Origin: Phyllostachys edulis
Lineage: Eukaryota; Streptophyta; Magnoliopsida; Poales; Poaceae
DNA: 64,000 nt
Assembly: GCA_036346405.1 (NCBI GenBank)
Contig: CM070562.1
Span: 66,678,195 to 66,742,194, forward strand
Direction: 5' to 3'
The translations under genes and the position numbers were made by a program. The notes beneath the pieces were generated by a model. That model ran no database searches. It was not told the DNA's origin and saw only the letters and a list, made by a program, of their open reading frames with translations. Shown in pieces: positions 24,384-35,448 of this stretch. Every line of letters begins with the position of its first letter. The first letter of the stretch is position 1.

Positions 24384-25165
24384 AAAATTGATGGATGTGG
24401 TAACAGCATACCTTTATAGAATATTGGATTCGAATATTTATATGAAGATACCTAAATGTATCCCTATCCCGAACCAAAACAGAGCAAATAGAAGGTCACT
24501 GTATGAAGTTAAGAAATCAGGCAGGATGTGTTATAATCGCTTGAAGCGACTTTCTATGCAAGAAAGGCTACACGAACAATAAGAATCATCCCTATGTATT
24601 TATACGATGATCCCAGGATGGATTTTGTATAATCTCAGTGTATGAAGATGATCTGAATATCATTGGAACCCTGGAAGGTATTGAGAAAGCAAGCTCTTAC
24701 CTTGAGTCGGAGTTCGAAATGAAAAGATTTGGGTAAAACCAAATATTGCCTAGGCTTGCAGCTTGAGCATGCCCCTGAAGGGATATTAGTGCATCAGTCA
24801 ACCTACACTTAGAAGGTGTTAGAAAGGTCCGACTTTGAAAGGCATACCCTTCGAAAGTACCAATGGTCAGGAGATCTTTGCAGCAAGACAAAGGCCCGTA
24901 CAGACCTAGAGAAGAGGGAGAGGAAGTCCTAGGACCGGAATTTCCGTACTTAAGTGCAGTAGAAGCACTCATGTATTTAGCAAATTGTACTAGATCGGAC
25001 ATTACATTTGTCATGAACCTATTAGCAAGGTATAGTGCACAACCTACCAAAGGCATTGGCAGGGAATGAAGGACATCTTCCGATACCTCCAAAGAAGCAA
25101 AAAACATGGTCTGTTCTACAGAAAGAATCAAGACTTAACTATGAATGGCTATACAGATGCCGGGT
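24384..25165 (+). pseudogene. Copia reverse transcriptase remnant
   Basis: Short frames in successive registers give MDVVTAYLY...IYMKIP, then RRSLYEVKKSGRMCYNRL, then a stretch resembling the region after the catalytic YxDD, then YLANCTRSDITFVMNLLARYS, and finally NGYTDAG. These are landmarks of Copia RT and the RT-RNase H junction. Several frameshifts are present. The 5' edge is the CACTA insertion and the 3' edge is the solo LTR-A insertion. Confidence 0.8.
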
Positions 25166-28100
25166 TGTAACATCCCAAACATTAGTTTGTGTTTCAAATG
25201 TATAAAAGTTTGAGAGTTTTAAAACTTTTGATGAAACTCATAAGTTTGTACTTAGTTTCCTAAAGTTTGCTTTAAATTTCAAACTTTTGACTTGAAATCA
25301 AGTTCCTAGTGGTTTCTGGAATTTTGTGTGTATAAAAGTCTCTGAAAATAATTTTTTAAAATACTAGGTTAGTTATCTTGAATTAATATAAAATTTCCCA
25401 AATTTTTAGAAGTTATTTTGTCCTAATCAAAATCCTAACCGAGTTGCTAATGCAGTTTTAAAAAGGAATTTATTTTAGGAAAATTGATTATGATCAGTGA
25501 CCAAAATAAATTTTTCTAAGTCCTAGTTGAACTTGAGAGCACCCTCAAAAATTCTCAGAATTTTTAGAAATTTATAGCTATTTTAAATGGCCTAGTCAAA
25601 CTAGTTTTATTTCGGTCAAACTGAAATCAAACCTAACCCTAGCACGCCTAGTCCAACCAACGCGAAACTTGGTGGACCGTCCGATTTTAGATCAACAGCT
25701 TGAGTTGATCGGAGACGTTCAGACCGTCTGAACGTCCCTATCGTTGTGGATCGTACGATTTGATCTCAACGGTCTGGGTTGTTTAAGCCGTTCGAATCCG
25801 ATTCAACTAAACACAAAAGCATTTGAACCATCCGATTTGATCCCAATGGATTGGATTGATTAGGCCGTTCGGACCATCTGAACGTGTCTCTTCATATGAA
25901 CCGTCCGATTGAATCTCAACGATCCGGATTGATTGGGCCGTTCGGACCGTCCGAACGCACCCTTTCACGTGGACCATCCGATTTAGATGCAACCATCACA
26001 TCTTGTGTCTCAGTTGGACTATTGGATTTCAATTCAACTGTCAAGATTGATTGTGCCGTTCAGACCGTCCGAACTTGCACTTCTTTTTGATCGTCCAATT
26101 TGACCAAAGTCATCTGGACCGTCCATATGAACATGACTCACCGCACAATGTTTTCTTTGGGTCACTGACGGGTGGGTCCCGCTTGTCAGACCCATCATCT
26201 TCGTCGCCGCCGCTTAAGCCGAGGGTGTTGGTGTTCGTGCATGGGTGCCACGTAGCTCGCCACTCGCTACCTCATGCTCCCGGGGTCACCTACGAAGTGT
26301 CGCCGGAGCTTTATAAACCTCCTACATCCATCCATTTCCATCCTTTGCTTGTTCTCGCTTTCTTTGTTCAATTCTTTGCTCCGGCCGGAGAAGAAACCAG
26401 AGAAATTGAGCTCACCTCAGTGCCGCTCAAGCCACTACGACCCTGCCGCTGAGATCCTCGCTCAACGCTGCCTCCATTTTGCCCAATCCCGGTCTTTGGA
26501 GTGCACTGAATCATCGGGAACGAATTCTTCGTTCTCAACTCCGGCGACCAGGGTTCCATAAGCCTTTAGGTGTTCCAGTGAGTTTCTATCCTCAGCGCTT
26601 GGTCCTTTATAATCGCATTGCTTCACTGAGTTTGACGATAGTTTTATTTTTTTACCTTTGGTGCAATGTGGAGGGAGTATTGGACTGTTTTCTACAACTG
26701 CGGTCAAGCACCACCGTGTCTTTTCTAGGCGCCACCGACATCCTCCATCGCAATTGACTTAGGCGTCTCGTTCCTGGAGCCAAGGCGATTCCGAGGTGCA
26801 CCTTTTCGAAGTTTCTCATCGGTTGTGGCGTCTTCTCCGCGTGAGTCGTGCCTTCGTCACCACTTCCGGTCGCCGCCAACTCGTCGCCGGCATCCTCAAG
26901 CCTCCGCGTCCTTACCAACAAGTTCACCAGGTCTTCGCACACCCGTTGGTGTCGTCCCCGAGCCTGGAGCTTCACTATTTCGCCAGAATTCCTATCTCGC
27001 CAAGACTACAAGACAAGAGTTCCTAAGTAACACCGACATTTTAGGTATTACGAAAACATTAAGGTTTAAAAAGAATTGTTTTTACTTTAGAGAATGGTTT
27101 AAGTTTAAAAAATTCATAAGTATTTCATCCTAACTCCAAAATTAGTAAACTTAATTTTGTTAATTCTAGTTTTATCTGTACTTTAACTTGGCTTAAGCAT
27201 GAATCTTGTTATTATTTCTAAAAATGTCGATGTTTAGCTTATTTATAAAAACATGTTTTTAACTTGTGAAACACTTAGAAAATTCAAATACAATCTTTTA
27301 GACTGAAACTTTCACCCAAATTTCCTTAGCATCAATTCTCTGTTTGTATGGTATGCTTAATTGTTTGAAGTCGAATCTTGTTTATTTTGATGTTTTTTGT
27401 TCTTATTCGCTCTTTTACTCAATCGATAGGTTTCGACGATTCTATTGAATACGAAAGTGATCCTCAGCAGCAAGTAGATTGTCTTCAGCAAGGCAAGCAG
27501 TTTTCCTTTGATGCACGTTGATCCTATTATTTGCTTATGCTAATATTTCAATTTTTAACTGTATGTATGCATGATATGTTGACAAGTATTTCTCAGTTCG
27601 CGATAGTTTACCAGATTAGTTAAATAAACTGTAGGTAAACATCCATCCTTTACTACTAAGTCTAGGATTATATCCGCTGTGATTTAGAGCTCGATGGATG
27701 GGCTCTAGTCACTTTATATGTAGTATGCGAGTTGTTGTCGCTTAGCCATGCTTAGAACGGTAGTCTGGGAATCATTGCCTCGGCAATGGTTATTATAGCA
27801 TCACTTTAAATATTTGAGTTAGGGTACTCATGTTTGTATCATATTTGGAAAACTAAAAATGAGAAACAAAAGGATTTAGATTTGGGTGCATGGATGATGG
27901 TTTGATTATTGGGTGTGTGGTTGTGTGCCCGAGTCAACAAGGACCGAACATCTTGTTACACTAAACCAAGCATTATTACGTGCAACCACATGAGGGTATT
28001 AAGAACCCCTCTTGACTTAGTACTTTGGGGTGTGTTAATTGATGAGTCGTCTGTGGTAGGTTTAGGAGAATAAAAGAAATGTGCTATATTGTTGTCGGGC

Positions 28101-29182
28101 ATGTGACGGGGTAGGTTCCGGGTTGGTGCCCTCACCCGAGGATCATCGGCGGTTGCTACGGCTGGGCCGATGTGTTCGACACAATGTATGGGTCCTCTGT
28201 GGGAGCCTAGGATGGGTGGTTCACGGAGGGTTAACTCCCATACGTGCGACTCTTAATTATCTAACTCTATTGGAAAGCGTCTCGTAGGACTTAGCTTTGT
28301 TGGCATACCTTCGGAAATGTGCTTTATCCGGTAGCAAAAGGAGCGGTCTGACATGTGGGTAAAGTTGTACACCCCTGCAGGGATTAAACTATTCGAATAG
28401 CCACATTCTTGGTTATGGACACGCTTAGGGAGGTCTTTCGAGAGTTAGACTATAACATTTTGATAAAACTTGAGAATGGGTGGCACGAATGGGTAATTCG
28501 TGCTATTGTTGTGGTGGCTGTGAGAGGTCACCTCTAGGATGTTAATTATGTTTATACTTCTTGTCACACTGATATTTGAACACTGAAAACCTGTTTTGAC
28601 AAATTGCCTTCAAGCTATTGTTATTGCAAATAAAATATTTCTTTGTGCTGAAAAATGAGCTCTATGACCGTCTCCATTGAATTAAGCTTGCATGTAGCTA
28701 AGTATAGGTTTGTTAATTGTAAGTCTGGTGAGTACAATTTTTTGTACTCAACAGCATTGTGTATTTACTACAGAGGAGGTTGACCCTTAAGGGGTTGATG
28801 GTTGTGAGGCCGACTTCACTTACGACGACTAGCTTGGGCGTTTCTGGTCGGTTGCCTTGTGGGTAAGGGCAGCCGGTTGGTTTTATTTTGCTGCCATCTT
28901 ATGGCCTGTTCTTCTGCTGCAAACTTGATGTTTAGTAATGCTCTTGGCTGATCGGCCCTTTTTGCTGTAATCTGAACTGGTTTGTTATTGTGTTGTAAAT
29001 TTATGAAGCTTTCGGTTATGTGAAGGCTTGTGTATGGATGTGATGCTGAATTTTTGTAAGGTGTATGTGTACTGCAGTTCTGGGAAGTACATATACATCG
29101 AGAGTGGGAAATTTTGATTTGTAATGTTAGGACCAATGGAAAGGTCAAGTATTACAAATTAAATCGCCCAGCGGCTCTCACA
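25166..29182 (+). mobile_element. Solo LTR-A, 4.0 kb, inserted in Copia RNase H
   Basis: It starts TGTAACATCCC at 25166 and ends GGCTCTCACA at 29182. Flanking pentamers are CGGGT (25161-25165) and CAGGT (29183-29187), a target duplication with one later change. Codon phase of the Copia RNase H is kept across the two flanks. It contains an array of palindromic units (25670-26100), a GC-rich central block (26180-27030), then AT-rich sequence and the CCTGCAGGG...CTATTCGAATAG block near 28375 shared with the other LTR-A copies. No gag or pol is present, so it is a solo LTR. Open frames of 60-136 codons inside it have no recognisable domain. Confidence 0.88.
25670..26110 (+). repeat. About 80-bp tandem units with a CGTTCGGACCGTCCGAACG-like palindrome
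   Basis: Five to six diverged units run in tandem. Each has ACCGTCCGATTT.ATC.CAACG, then GG.TTGATT.GGCC, then a palindrome of the form GTTCGGACCGTCCGAAC. The clearest palindrome is near 25938-25957. Corresponding units appear in the minus-strand LTR-A at about 9830-10130 and 11740-12170, so this is a property of the LTR family. Confidence 0.75.
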
Positions 29183-29663
29183 CAGGTATCTATAGAACCC
29201 GCATACAGCTAAGTTGCAAACATGCTATGTATTTATATGTGGTGGAATTGCAATTTCATGAAAATCTTCTAAGCAGAGTCTTGTATCGACTTCGACGAAC
29301 CACTCGAAAATCATAGCACTGTACGAGGCCTCACAAGAATTTGCTTGGCTTCAACGGATGATTCATCACATCCAACAGTTGTGTGGATTGAATACCACGC
29401 AAACCCCCACTATTATCTATGAAGATAATGCAGGTTATGTTGCACAAGTGCAGATGGGTTATGTGAAGAATCCTCGCACAAAGCATATCAATCACAAGTT
29501 CTTCTTTGTTCATGAATTGCAAAAGATGGACGAAATTAAAGTACTGCATACTAAGTCATGTGAAAATCTTGCAGATTTATTCAATAAGTCACTTCCAGCA
29601 TCTAGCTTTGAAAGGTGCATACGTGAAATTGGAATGATGAGACTTAGAGAAGTGCAGAATTGA
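29183..29663 (+). pseudogene. Copia RNase H remnant, C-terminal part
   Basis: The frame resumes at the target duplication and reads through an RNase H-like domain. Landmarks are QSLVSTSTNHSKIIAL (the S-x-AE region with altered residues), QEFAWLQRMI, IYEDNAGYV (the D.N motif), NPRTKHINHKFFFVHELQ and NLADLFNKSLP. It ends with a stop just before a G-rich tract. Two in-frame stops lie in the first 40 codons. The frame from 29358 onward is intact, the usual C-terminus of Copia pol. Confidence 0.88.
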
Positions 29664-29937
29664 GGGGGAGAATCTTTCATGAACTCATTATTGAAACTTG
29701 ATCACGAAGATCGAGTACCCAAAAAAAGAAATCCTGGAGATCGAATGAAATTGGGTGAATTGTACTCTTTTTCCCTTGACGAGTTTTCCTGAAGTTTCTC
29801 GACTAAGGTTTTTAACGAGACAATTCGTGCAACGCAGTTGAATGCATGTTATGTACTCTTTCTTCAAATTTTTCCCACTGGGTTTTTATGAAGTTTTGAT
29901 GAGACATAAACATGACGGATGAGTGTCCAAAGGGGAG

Positions 29938-30179
29938 TGTTAAGAAACCGGACCCAGACTAGGAGTCCTGACCCCGGTGGCTCCTCATCCATTCAGTAGC
30001 CTATATATAGGAGGGGGGACCACAACATTGTAATCGACTTTGAGAAGAGCAATAAGGAGAAACCTGAAATCCCCTCATATCTCTGTGTTCAATCTATTAT
30101 TCTGTTCTTGTGTTTTTGCATTGAGTTTGTCTACGAGATAATCGCTCAGACTGGACTCGCTAGCGACAGTCTCTCAACA
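29938..30179 (+). mobile_element. 3' LTR of the Copia element
   Basis: It begins TGTTAAGAAACCGG right after the polypurine tract and ends CTCTCAACA. A TATA box (CCTATATATAGGAGG, about 30001-30015) lies 65 bp in. The 3' target duplication would be GTTTC (30180-30184); the 5' LTR is outside the window. Confidence 0.8.
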
Positions 30180-31220
30180 GTTTCTACGAAGATTCAGTAT
30201 TTCATTTACCTTGTGTTTCGCACGAATTGTTGGATTGCGCCACCTTTAGCTTCATTTGTGCACGATGTTCTCGTAACCAATTCGTCCATAGAATAGAAGC
30301 CCCTTCTCCTAGGCTGCTGCTTCTTCACCCACTTCAGTCTTCAGTGCATTCACTTGTTCAGAAATCAGAAGTTTAACCTTAGTTCTAGCCTTGATGTTGC
30401 CAAACAAGATTTTAGGCAAAATTTTAGTGCACAATTTTGCTAGCTGTTATCTCGATGTATGTAGCATTTCGAAATATGGGGATATTCTTTTTCCCCCCTG
30501 AAACGGATCAAAATATGGGACGTTCTCACCTTAAAGCTCAATTTAGTAGGGCTCTGGGGTGCTAAAGTAGCTGGCCTGATTTATTACCATCTTAGATTAT
30601 GTACTGACTGAATCAGCGAGTTTGGTGGGAATTTGATTTTTGCTACATGATTAGCCCTCTACTCCTTTAGTATCACATTCAGTACTTCATGTATCAAGAT
30701 TACAAAGTTGCACATCCACATCGGAATCCTACGGAAGGTTCATAAACCAGTATGACCTGCGAATGACCTAAGACTTAGCGAGAGTGAGCCTTCATAAAAA
30801 CATATTATTTCCTAAAGATTTCAACGCCTCTATCTTTTCCTTCATAAACATGCCAAAGAAAACTTTCTTAGCCGCTGGTTCCTAATCCTGCCTCACATTA
30901 CACTTCAATTTCTTCTAGGAGCTTCTACTTGCTTGCTTTAATATTTTCACGAAGTGAAGCATTCACCCAAAAAAACACCGATCCACGAAGTAATGCATTC
31001 ATGATAGTACTGGACCTAGAAAGATCTGAAGATTGCAGAAAGTTGCAATTATTTTAAAACTCAATTACTTATCCATGTATTGAGTTATCAACATGCATTT
31101 CTCTTATCAAGCAGTTGATTTCCAATTTCTATTATTTAGCTACATATGAAGCCATCATCACCAACTATATCTGTGATACTCTTGTTTCACACTACAACTT
31201 ACTTATCAACAAGCAGGGCA
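30180..31220. other. Intergenic sequence, no gene recognised
   Basis: This AT-rich single-copy-looking DNA lies between the Copia 3' LTR and the end of the receptor kinase gene. It probably includes the kinase 3' UTR (minus strand). No protein domain, RNA gene or repeat was recognised. Confidence 0.5.
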
Positions 31221-33644
31221 CTACTGGAGTGAACTGATGAAGGAACACGGGTCAGGAGGAGCGGGGATTGTGACAGATCCATCTAGCATCTGTGTCACCT
31301 TCAGCATGGTAGGCCGCATTGTTGGTTCCTCTTGGAGACACCATAGTGCCACGGCCACGAACCTATCCACCTTCTTTATATTGAAGATTGCCTCATCATC
31401 ACCCTCGACCAACAAGTCAAGCCTCCCGCTCCTGTAGCAGTCATTTGCCCAATAAGTTAGTATTGCTTTCTCCTCATCAGCAATTTCTAGCTCCACATTC
31501 CGTCTACAGCACACAAGCTCCAGCAAGATCACCCCAAAGCTATAAACGTCCACCTTGGCTGTGATTCCTATGTTTTTGAACCACTCAGGCGCGACATATC
31601 CACGAGTTCCCCGGATGCCAGTGTTTGTCTGTGTCTGGTTTGTCCGGAGCAGCTTTGCTAGGCCAAAGTCTGAGATCTTTGCCACAAGGTTTTCATCGAG
31701 AAGGATGTTTTGGGGCTTTATGTCACAGTGGATTATTTGCGTGTTGCACTCCTCATGTAAGTAGAGCAGGCCTCTTGCCACCCCGAGTGCAACATGAACA
31801 CGGAGATCCCACGGTGGCCTGGCACCACCAAAAAGGAACCCATTCAGCGAGCCATTGATCATGAACTCATACACTAGAAGCCTGTCATTTCCTTCACTGC
31901 AAAAACCAAGCAACCGTACCAAGTTCCTGTGGAAGGTCCTTCCAATGGTTTGCACTTCAACAGTGAACTCCTTTTCAGTCTCTGGGAGCATCTTGTCGAT
32001 TTTCTTGACTGCAATGCAAGTCCTAAACTCATCCTCCAGCTGGCCCTTGTATACAATACCAGATGCACCACTACCCACCTCTTCACGAAAGCCATCTGTT
32101 GCCTTTTCAATATCCTTGTATGTGAATGCTCTAAGAGGCAATGCTCCGGAACTCATTGATTGTGCCTGGGCTGTCTTCTTTCGGCTGATGGTACAGTAAG
32201 ATCCAAAAAGAAGAATGGAGATTAGGAAAACAATCACAAGGACAGATGCTCCAAGGACTAGAGAACTTCCTAGTATCCAATACTTCTTCTCTTTTTTCCA
32301 TTTATTGAAGTTACTGCTAAACTGTGACTGAGAACTATTGATCCTTGGAACTTTGATAAAAGCTGATCCCACAATGTTACCAAACATTCCATTAGACAAA
32401 GGGCTTCTCTTTTTCCAGCAAGTACTGTTAGAGTGCACTGCAGCAACACAGAAGCAATCTGTTAAGCACAGTCTTCGGCAAGCATCCTCGCCGATGGGGT
32501 AGTGCCGCTCGTAGTCGCCAAAAGGCCAATTGACATAGTTCATCGGACGGAGATCAAACTGCTCGATAGATTCAGCCTCATCCAAGTCACAGCTGTGAGT
32601 AGCAAAGTCTTGCTTGCACCCTTTGTACCTCCTATCATTGTCGATGAACGAGTAGTTCGGTGGGCACTCGCAGTCCACACTTCGGTTTGTGTTGAAGCTG
32701 CAATAGCTGTTGAACCCGCAAGCACCACTGCCAATACGTCCTGCGACTGCCTGACAGAAGTTCCTTGGGAGGAAATCCATTACTGTCCACCCCGAATTCC
32801 ACCCACTGCTCAGTGCTGCCTTCCTGGGGTACACATATTGCCGGAACACACCATCCGAGTCAAGTGTGGCACGATGGTAGAAGTCTGACGGTGAGTCCAG
32901 TGCTGCTGATGTGATTTCGAGTTGTCCGCCGTTATTCAAAGTGTAGTAGATCACGCCACTTGTGTTGAACACGAGCTGCGAGCCATTTCCACCCGTGTTG
33001 GAATCCCAGTATGGAGGATCATAGCGGAAGCTGGAAGGGACAGCCATGGTGTAAAACCTTAGGTCGCCATCAACCTCCACGCTGAGGGCAAACCGGCCAT
33101 CTGAGTAGTAGTCAGTGTCCATCAGCCGGCTGCGGAGGACGGTTCCATTAGGCAGCACCTGGGAGGGCAGGATGGTGTCAGATGGGGATTCGAAGCTCTG
33201 CCACCTGATGGAGCCATCTTTGCCATAGAGCACGAAGTTGCCGCTGTCAAGCATGCTGGCATGGTCGACGTTGGTCACCCGGGGGTTCCATATCTCCGTG
33301 CCGGCGGGGTCCCGCAGTGAAAACACCCCATCAGCGGTGAGCTGAAGCTGGGAGCCGGCTGGCACAGGTGGCACTGGTGTTTTGTCGTTACCGTACCAAA
33401 CAACAGTTTTAGTGTCGATGTTGTCGAACCAGATGGCGAGGAGGTAGAAAGAGGTGTTGGTGTCGAGGGGGTGGAAGCCGACAGCGAATTCACCGGAGGG
33501 CGAAATCCATGAGGTGGGGCCTTGTGTGTTCAAAGTTGAGCCTAATGTTATGTTTTTCTGTGCTTGAGCAGACAAGGGGGCTTGGAGGAAGAGCAAGAGG
33601 AGGAGCAATGCCATTGTTCTATGCCGACTCCCTGCTGCTGGCAA
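31221..33644 (-). CDS. LECRK: G-type lectin S-receptor-like serine/threonine-protein kinase (LECRK type)
   Basis: This is an intact intronless frame of 807 codons, normal for the monocot LECRK subfamily; the member number cannot be assigned. Residues 1-29 form a signal peptide. Met11 followed by a Leu run gives the more canonical start, so translation may begin at 33614. Residues about 30-175 are a bulb-type lectin domain. An EGF-like region lies at about 294-345 (Cys 297, 309, 315, 325, 327, 343) and a PAN/apple-like Cys-rich region at about 352-430. One membrane span follows at about 455-484. The kinase domain (about 517-790) has the glycine loop GSGASG (524-529), Lys547, likely Glu563, HCD (639-641) with Lys643 and Asn646, DFG (659-661) and APE (685-687). 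HCD in place of HRD makes it a non-RD kinase, typical of innate-immunity receptors. It is predicted to sit in the plasma membrane with the lectin domain outside; rice relatives act in insect and pathogen defence. The ligand is unknown. Confidence 0.96.
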   Translation of the reverse strand: MPAAGSRHRTMALLLLLLFLQAPLSAQAQKNITLGSTLNTQGPTSWISPSGEFAVGFHPLDTNTSFYLLAIWFDNIDTKTVVWYGNDKTPVPPVPAGSQLQLTADGVFSLRDPAGTEIWNPRVTNVDHASMLDSGNFVLYGKDGSIRWQSFESPSDTILPSQVLPNGTVLRSRLMDTDYYSDGRFALSVEVDGDLRFYTMAVPSSFRYDPPYWDSNTGGNGSQLVFNTSGVIYYTLNNGGQLEITSAALDSPSDFYHRATLDSDGVFRQYVYPRKAALSSGWNSGWTVMDFLPRNFCQAVAGRIGSGACGFNSYCSFNTNRSVDCECPPNYSFIDNDRRYKGCKQDFATHSCDLDEAESIEQFDLRPMNYVNWPFGDYERHYPIGEDACRRLCLTDCFCVAAVHSNSTCWKKRSPLSNGMFGNIVGSAFIKVPRINSSQSQFSSNFNKWKKEKKYWILGSSLVLGASVLVIVFLISILLFGSYCTISRKKTAQAQSMSSGALPLRAFTYKDIEKATDGFREEVGSGASGIVYKGQLEDEFRTCIAVKKIDKMLPETEKEFTVEVQTIGRTFHRNLVRLLGFCSEGNDRLLVYEFMINGSLNGFLFGGARPPWDLRVHVALGVARGLLYLHEECNTQIIHCDIKPQNILLDENLVAKISDFGLAKLLRTNQTQTNTGIRGTRGYVAPEWFKNIGITAKVDVYSFGVILLELVCCRRNVELEIADEEKAILTYWANDCYRSGRLDLLVEGDDEAIFNIKKVDRFVAVALWCLQEEPTMRPTMLKVTQMLDGSVTIPAPPDPCSFISSLQ

Positions 33645-34055
33645 ATGGTAATGGTTTTATGGGTTACAAGAAAGAGGAAGCACACCAACGATTAGAGGAA
33701 AAACGGCATCGTTAAGAATGCAAAAAAGATAAAAAGAGGCTAGGACGAAGATAAGAAGAACTGAAGGGAAGGCGACAACATCCGCCGAATGAACAACCGG
33801 AGCGACGGCAGCACGGTAGAAAATCGCTGCTAAGCAAAGCCGAGAGCGCAGAAAAGAGGCAAAACGGTAAGAATAGAAAGCGATGGAGGTCACAAATCTT
33901 TGGGTCGGAGAGGTAGCAGACCTCAGTCGCAGGCGGAGCGACCGGCAATCGCATGCGGAGGGCAGGAGCTTGCGAGGCGAAATCGAAATGGCCTTTCTGG
34001 CAGGTTCCGTGGAATGAAGACGAAGGCTATCGCCTTGCGTGTAAAACGAGGGAAC
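33645..34055. other. 5' flanking region of the receptor kinase
   Basis: About 400 bp lies between the kinase start codon and the first MITE. On the minus strand it should hold the leader and core promoter. No convincing TATA box was seen, so nothing more is claimed. Confidence 0.5.
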
Positions 34056-34400
34056 TTTTTATTTTATTAATTAATTTTTTTTAAATTTTATTTTAAAGTT
34101 AACCCGACGCACTTTATTTCCAATTCTGACCCTTTTGGTCACGTCACGGGTGATAGCGTGACAAAATAACACTGTCACGCGCTAGAATAAGTCCCCAAAA
34201 TAGCACTTTTTGTCACACCACTAGTTGTGACGTGACCAAATAACACTGTCAAAAGTTTGACCAGAAATAGACTGGCGTGACAGTGTTATTTTATCACGTC
34301 ACGGGTGGTGGTATGACCAAATAGGTCAGAATTGGAAATAGAGTGCGCTGGGGTTAACTTTAAAATAAAATTCAAAAAAAGGTTAATTAATAAAAAAATT
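34056..34400. mobile_element. Foldback MITE, copy 1
   Basis: It has long terminal inverted repeats of about 75 bp. The left arm carries TTTATTAATTAA, AAATTTTATTTTAAAGTTAACC and GCGCACTTTATTTCCAATTCTGACC-like sequence. The right arm carries the reverse complement (GGTCAGAATTGGAAATAGAGTGCGC, GGTTAACTTTAAAATAAAATT, TTAATTAATAAAAAAA). The interior repeats GTCACG.CAC...CACTGTCACG motifs on both strands. No coding capacity is present. The target duplication is unclear. It sits about 400 bp upstream of the receptor kinase start. Confidence 0.85.
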
Positions 34401-35119
34401 TCAAAACGAAGCGCCAAGACGAACCAGCACTGCAGCCAAGCACATGCAGCAGACACCACCAATCGCTGGACGACGCGGAAGACCGCGCGGAAGACGGGTA
34501 GCCAAAGGAGAAATGGGCAGACCAAAAGGTTCCGGATGATCGAGACCCGCAAACACGCTCTACGTTCTTTGGAGAATCGGCAATGCGGCCTCTCGGCAAT
34601 TAACGTTGGAAGACCTGTGCGGCGGAAACTTCAGAGCGGATGTCTGTCAGTTACCCACCCAGTTTCAACCAAGGAAACTTCCCGACAACTTTTTCTGCCC
34701 CATCTATACATGGTCATATCATCATTTTACCTACATAACAGACTTAAGATATCAGTCAGAATAGAGCACTAGGAGCAGCCTTAGCTAGCAAAAGCTGGTA
34801 GGCACTGCTAGCTATAGTACTACAATCCAAAGCAGCTCTCTCATAAGTTTGCATGCATGCATGCATGAAATTATCTTTCGTGATGCACTGCATTCTGGGA
34901 ATATTACCATTGTGATGGTTGGGTTGGGTTGGGTTGCCCTGCACGCCACTGCACCGCCCCACTTGCTAAGCTGCCGCTCGGAGTGCGTCGGCAGCAGGGA
35001 CAATTAACACCAAGCGCCAAGCAGCCCCGAGACCGCAGGCTGGCTCGTGTGCCAAAATTGCAACAAGTGTCTCGACGCTCAAGGAGAAGCGATGAGGAAG
35101 CGCGATTGCTTGCAAGAAC
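34401..35119. other. Spacer between two MITE copies
   Basis: No gene was recognised. A short GCATGCATGCATGCATG run lies near 34851-34867 and a (GGGTT)3-like run near 34920-34935. Confidence 0.5.
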
Positions 35120-35448
35120 TTTTTTTTTATTAATTAACTTTTTTAAAATTTTATTTTAAAATTAACCCACAGGGCACTTTATTTTTAATTCTGACACTTT
35201 TAGTTATGCCACGGATGGTCACGCGTCAGGATAAATCTCCAAAATAGCACTTTTTGTCACGCCACTGGTTATAGTGTGACCAAATAACACTGTCACGCCA
35301 CTTTCAGTGGCGTGATAAGAGTTTGACTAGAAATGGGCTGACGTGACAGTGTTGTTTTGTCACGCCATGGATCAGAATTGAAAATAAAGAGTACTGAGGG
35401 TTAACTTTAAAATAAAATTCAAAAAAAAATTAATTAATAAAAAAAATT
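35120..35448. mobile_element. Foldback MITE, copy 2 (same family, same orientation)
   Basis: It has the same inverted-repeat arms as copy 1, from a T run with TTATTAATTAA (35120-35140) to TTAATTAATAAAAAAAATTC (35429-35448). The AAATTTTATTTTAAAATTAACCC / GGGTTAACTTTAAAATAAAATTC inner arms and the CACTGTCACGCCAC interior are shared. The copies differ by small indels. Confidence 0.85.

Larger units (their letters stand above)
24384..30179 (+). mobile_element. Copia element, 3' half (RT, RNase H, 3' LTR), host of the CACTA and of solo LTR-A
   Basis: Right of the CACTA end, Copia reverse transcriptase begins at KLMDVVTAYLY. It continues to the RNase H start (GYTDAG at 25146-25163), is interrupted by solo LTR-A, and resumes at 29183. 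A polypurine tract (AAAGGGGAG, 29929-29937) precedes the 3' LTR. The 5' half is expected left of the window, beyond the CACTA. Frameshifts and stops make it inactive. Confidence 0.85.
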
